Below are positions 63,213 through 64,000 of a DNA stretch of 64,000 nt, in pieces (within the stretch, counting starts at the first letter, position 1; the number at the start of each line of letters is the position of its first letter). The DNA lies in contig CAWIZO010000005.1 of assembly GCA_963840665.1 (NCBI GenBank), positions 124,001 through 188,000 of the forward strand. Reading direction: 5' to 3'. A program made the translations under genes and the position numbers. This stretch comes from DATFTE01 sp963840665 (lineage in GTDB: Bacteria > Acidobacteriota > Terriglobia > Terriglobales > Acidobacteriaceae). The notes below the pieces were generated by a model. That model was not told where the DNA came from and made no database searches. It worked only from the letters and a program-made list of their open reading frames with translations.

Positions 63213-64000
63213 GTGGCGGACAAAACGGCTGGGAAAGAAACAGTGACGGCGCAGATGGCGCGCTGGGCGGCGAATCTTAACTACCGGCAGATTTCGCCGG
63301 AGGCGGTGTATCAGGCGAAGCGATTTCTGTTGGATTCCATTGGGTGCGCGCTGGGCGGGTATCAGCAGCACGATGTGAAGATTGCGCTTGAGGTGCTGGA
63401 CGAGATCGCGGGGCGCGGTTCGGCGACTGTGATTGGCACGGGGAAGAAGATGGATCCGGTGTCGGCGTCGCTGGCCAATGGGTTGATGATCCGCTGCATG
63501 GATTACAACGATATTTATTGGAAGCAGGATCCTTCGCATCCGTCGGATATTTTTCCAGCGGCGATGGCGGGATGCGAGCGCGCGAAGTCGGATGGGAAGG
63601 AATTGATTGTCGGGTTGGTGCTAGGGCATGAGTTCGAAATGCGGTTTTGTGAGGCAGCGTTCCCGGGGATTCGCGAGCGGGGATGGCATCATGCGACCTT
63701 GACGGCATTTGTTTCTCCGATTGTGGCGGGGCGGGCGTTGTATTTGCCGTGGCAGCAGATTCAGCATGCGATTGGGATTTCGGCCAGCCGGCATTGCACC
63801 TTGGGTGCGGTGACTGCGGGCAAACTGACGATGATGAAGAACACGGTGGATCCGATGGCGACGCAGAGCGGGATGCTGGCAGCGCTGATGGCGGAAAAGG
63901 GTTATACAGGGCCAGAGCATGTGGTGGACGGAAAAGAAGGACTTACGCATTGCTTTGGTCCGGAATGGAAGCTCAACTTACTGACGGATGGCTTGGGTGA
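63213..64000 (+). CDS. MmgE/PrpD-family protein, 3' end off the window
   Basis: 262 codons seen from a GTG start with GAGGAG at 63202-63207. MmgE/PrpD proteins include 2-methylcitrate dehydratase and cis-aconitate decarboxylase. Family segments: AKRFLLDSIGCALGG, SASLANGLMIRCMDYND, HPSDIFPAAMAGCE, GWHHATLTAFVSP and ASRHCTLGAVTAGKLTMMK. Role in propionate or itaconate-type metabolism is possible but not shown; the C-terminal lid is outside the window. Confidence 0.88.
   Translation, partial: MADKTAGKETVTAQMARWAANLNYRQISPEAVYQAKRFLLDSIGCALGGYQQHDVKIALEVLDEIAGRGSATVIGTGKKMDPVSASLANGLMIRCMDYNDIYWKQDPSHPSDIFPAAMAGCERAKSDGKELIVGLVLGHEFEMRFCEAAFPGIRERGWHHATLTAFVSPIVAGRALYLPWQQIQHAIGISASRHCTLGAVTAGKLTMMKNTVDPMATQSGMLAALMAEKGYTGPEHVVDGKEGLTHCFGPEWKLNLLTDGLG

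Overview
The window looks like a chromosomal piece of an Acidobacteriota genome (Terriglobia / Koribacter-like). The reasons are an acidobacterial-type VWFA-related secreted protein, a SpoIVB-type S55-domain protein, several Ig-like (Big_2) lipoproteins, a B12-dependent ribonucleotide reductase, an adenosine-specific kinase, GC-rich coding sequence with TTG/GTG starts, and many short dispersed intergenic repeats. Organism and GC impressions are judged by eye; nothing was searched.

Layout. 0-9.6 kb: edge-truncated Clp-type AAA+ ATPase, LysM/DUF4015 protein, membrane-fused spermidine-synthase-like protein, ilvE, DinB protein, a Phd/VapC toxin-antitoxin pair, pilT, recX. 9.6-20.5 kb: envelope proteins (beta-propeller, S55 domain, VWFA-related), a frameshifted ZIP transporter, ychF, a decayed methyltransferase, and a Lol-type ABC transporter whose permease is frameshifted and whose ATPase has a CRP-like site upstream. 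20.8-26.9 kb: clpC, a WYL regulator divergent from a DinB gene, cupin, glutaredoxin, serine protease. 27-36.9 kb: two Ig-like lipoproteins, MarR-ClC operon, purB, HEAT-repeat protein, adenosine-specific kinase. 37-54.5 kb: an IS30 element inserted in a dispersed repeat, a response regulator with a degenerate receiver plus a PilZ protein, HtrA-like protease, superoxide dismutase, another frameshifted lipoprotein, metallo-hydrolase, alpha/beta hydrolase, amidohydrolase, nrdJ.

54.6-60.7 kb is an accessory island with lower GC and a different codon style: an HTH-like small protein, a Rossmann/TIR-like protein, a basic 50-residue ORF, and then a HerA-like ATPase, a NurA nuclease, a DNA methyltransferase and a SEC-C protein. 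The last four keep their motifs but are broken by many single-base frameshifts. I read this as a candidate DNA-processing or defence cassette, either decaying or badly assembled. 61-64 kb holds a PD-(D/E)XK-type nuclease behind a possible leader RNA, a secreted Ig-like protein, an HD-domain protein and an edge-truncated MmgE/PrpD protein.

The most pervasive unexplained structure is a set of more than twenty short tandem arrays with a strict 7-base period but different unit sequences (GTACCGA, AGCTGAC, GTCCGAG, CAATCAA, TCGATGG, GGCGACC and others). They sit at gene ends, overlap stop codons, form inverted pairs that can fold as hairpins or terminators, fill 5' leaders, and in two cases are translated. 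Four or five palindromic or REP-like families accompany them. No tRNA, rRNA or CRISPR was seen.
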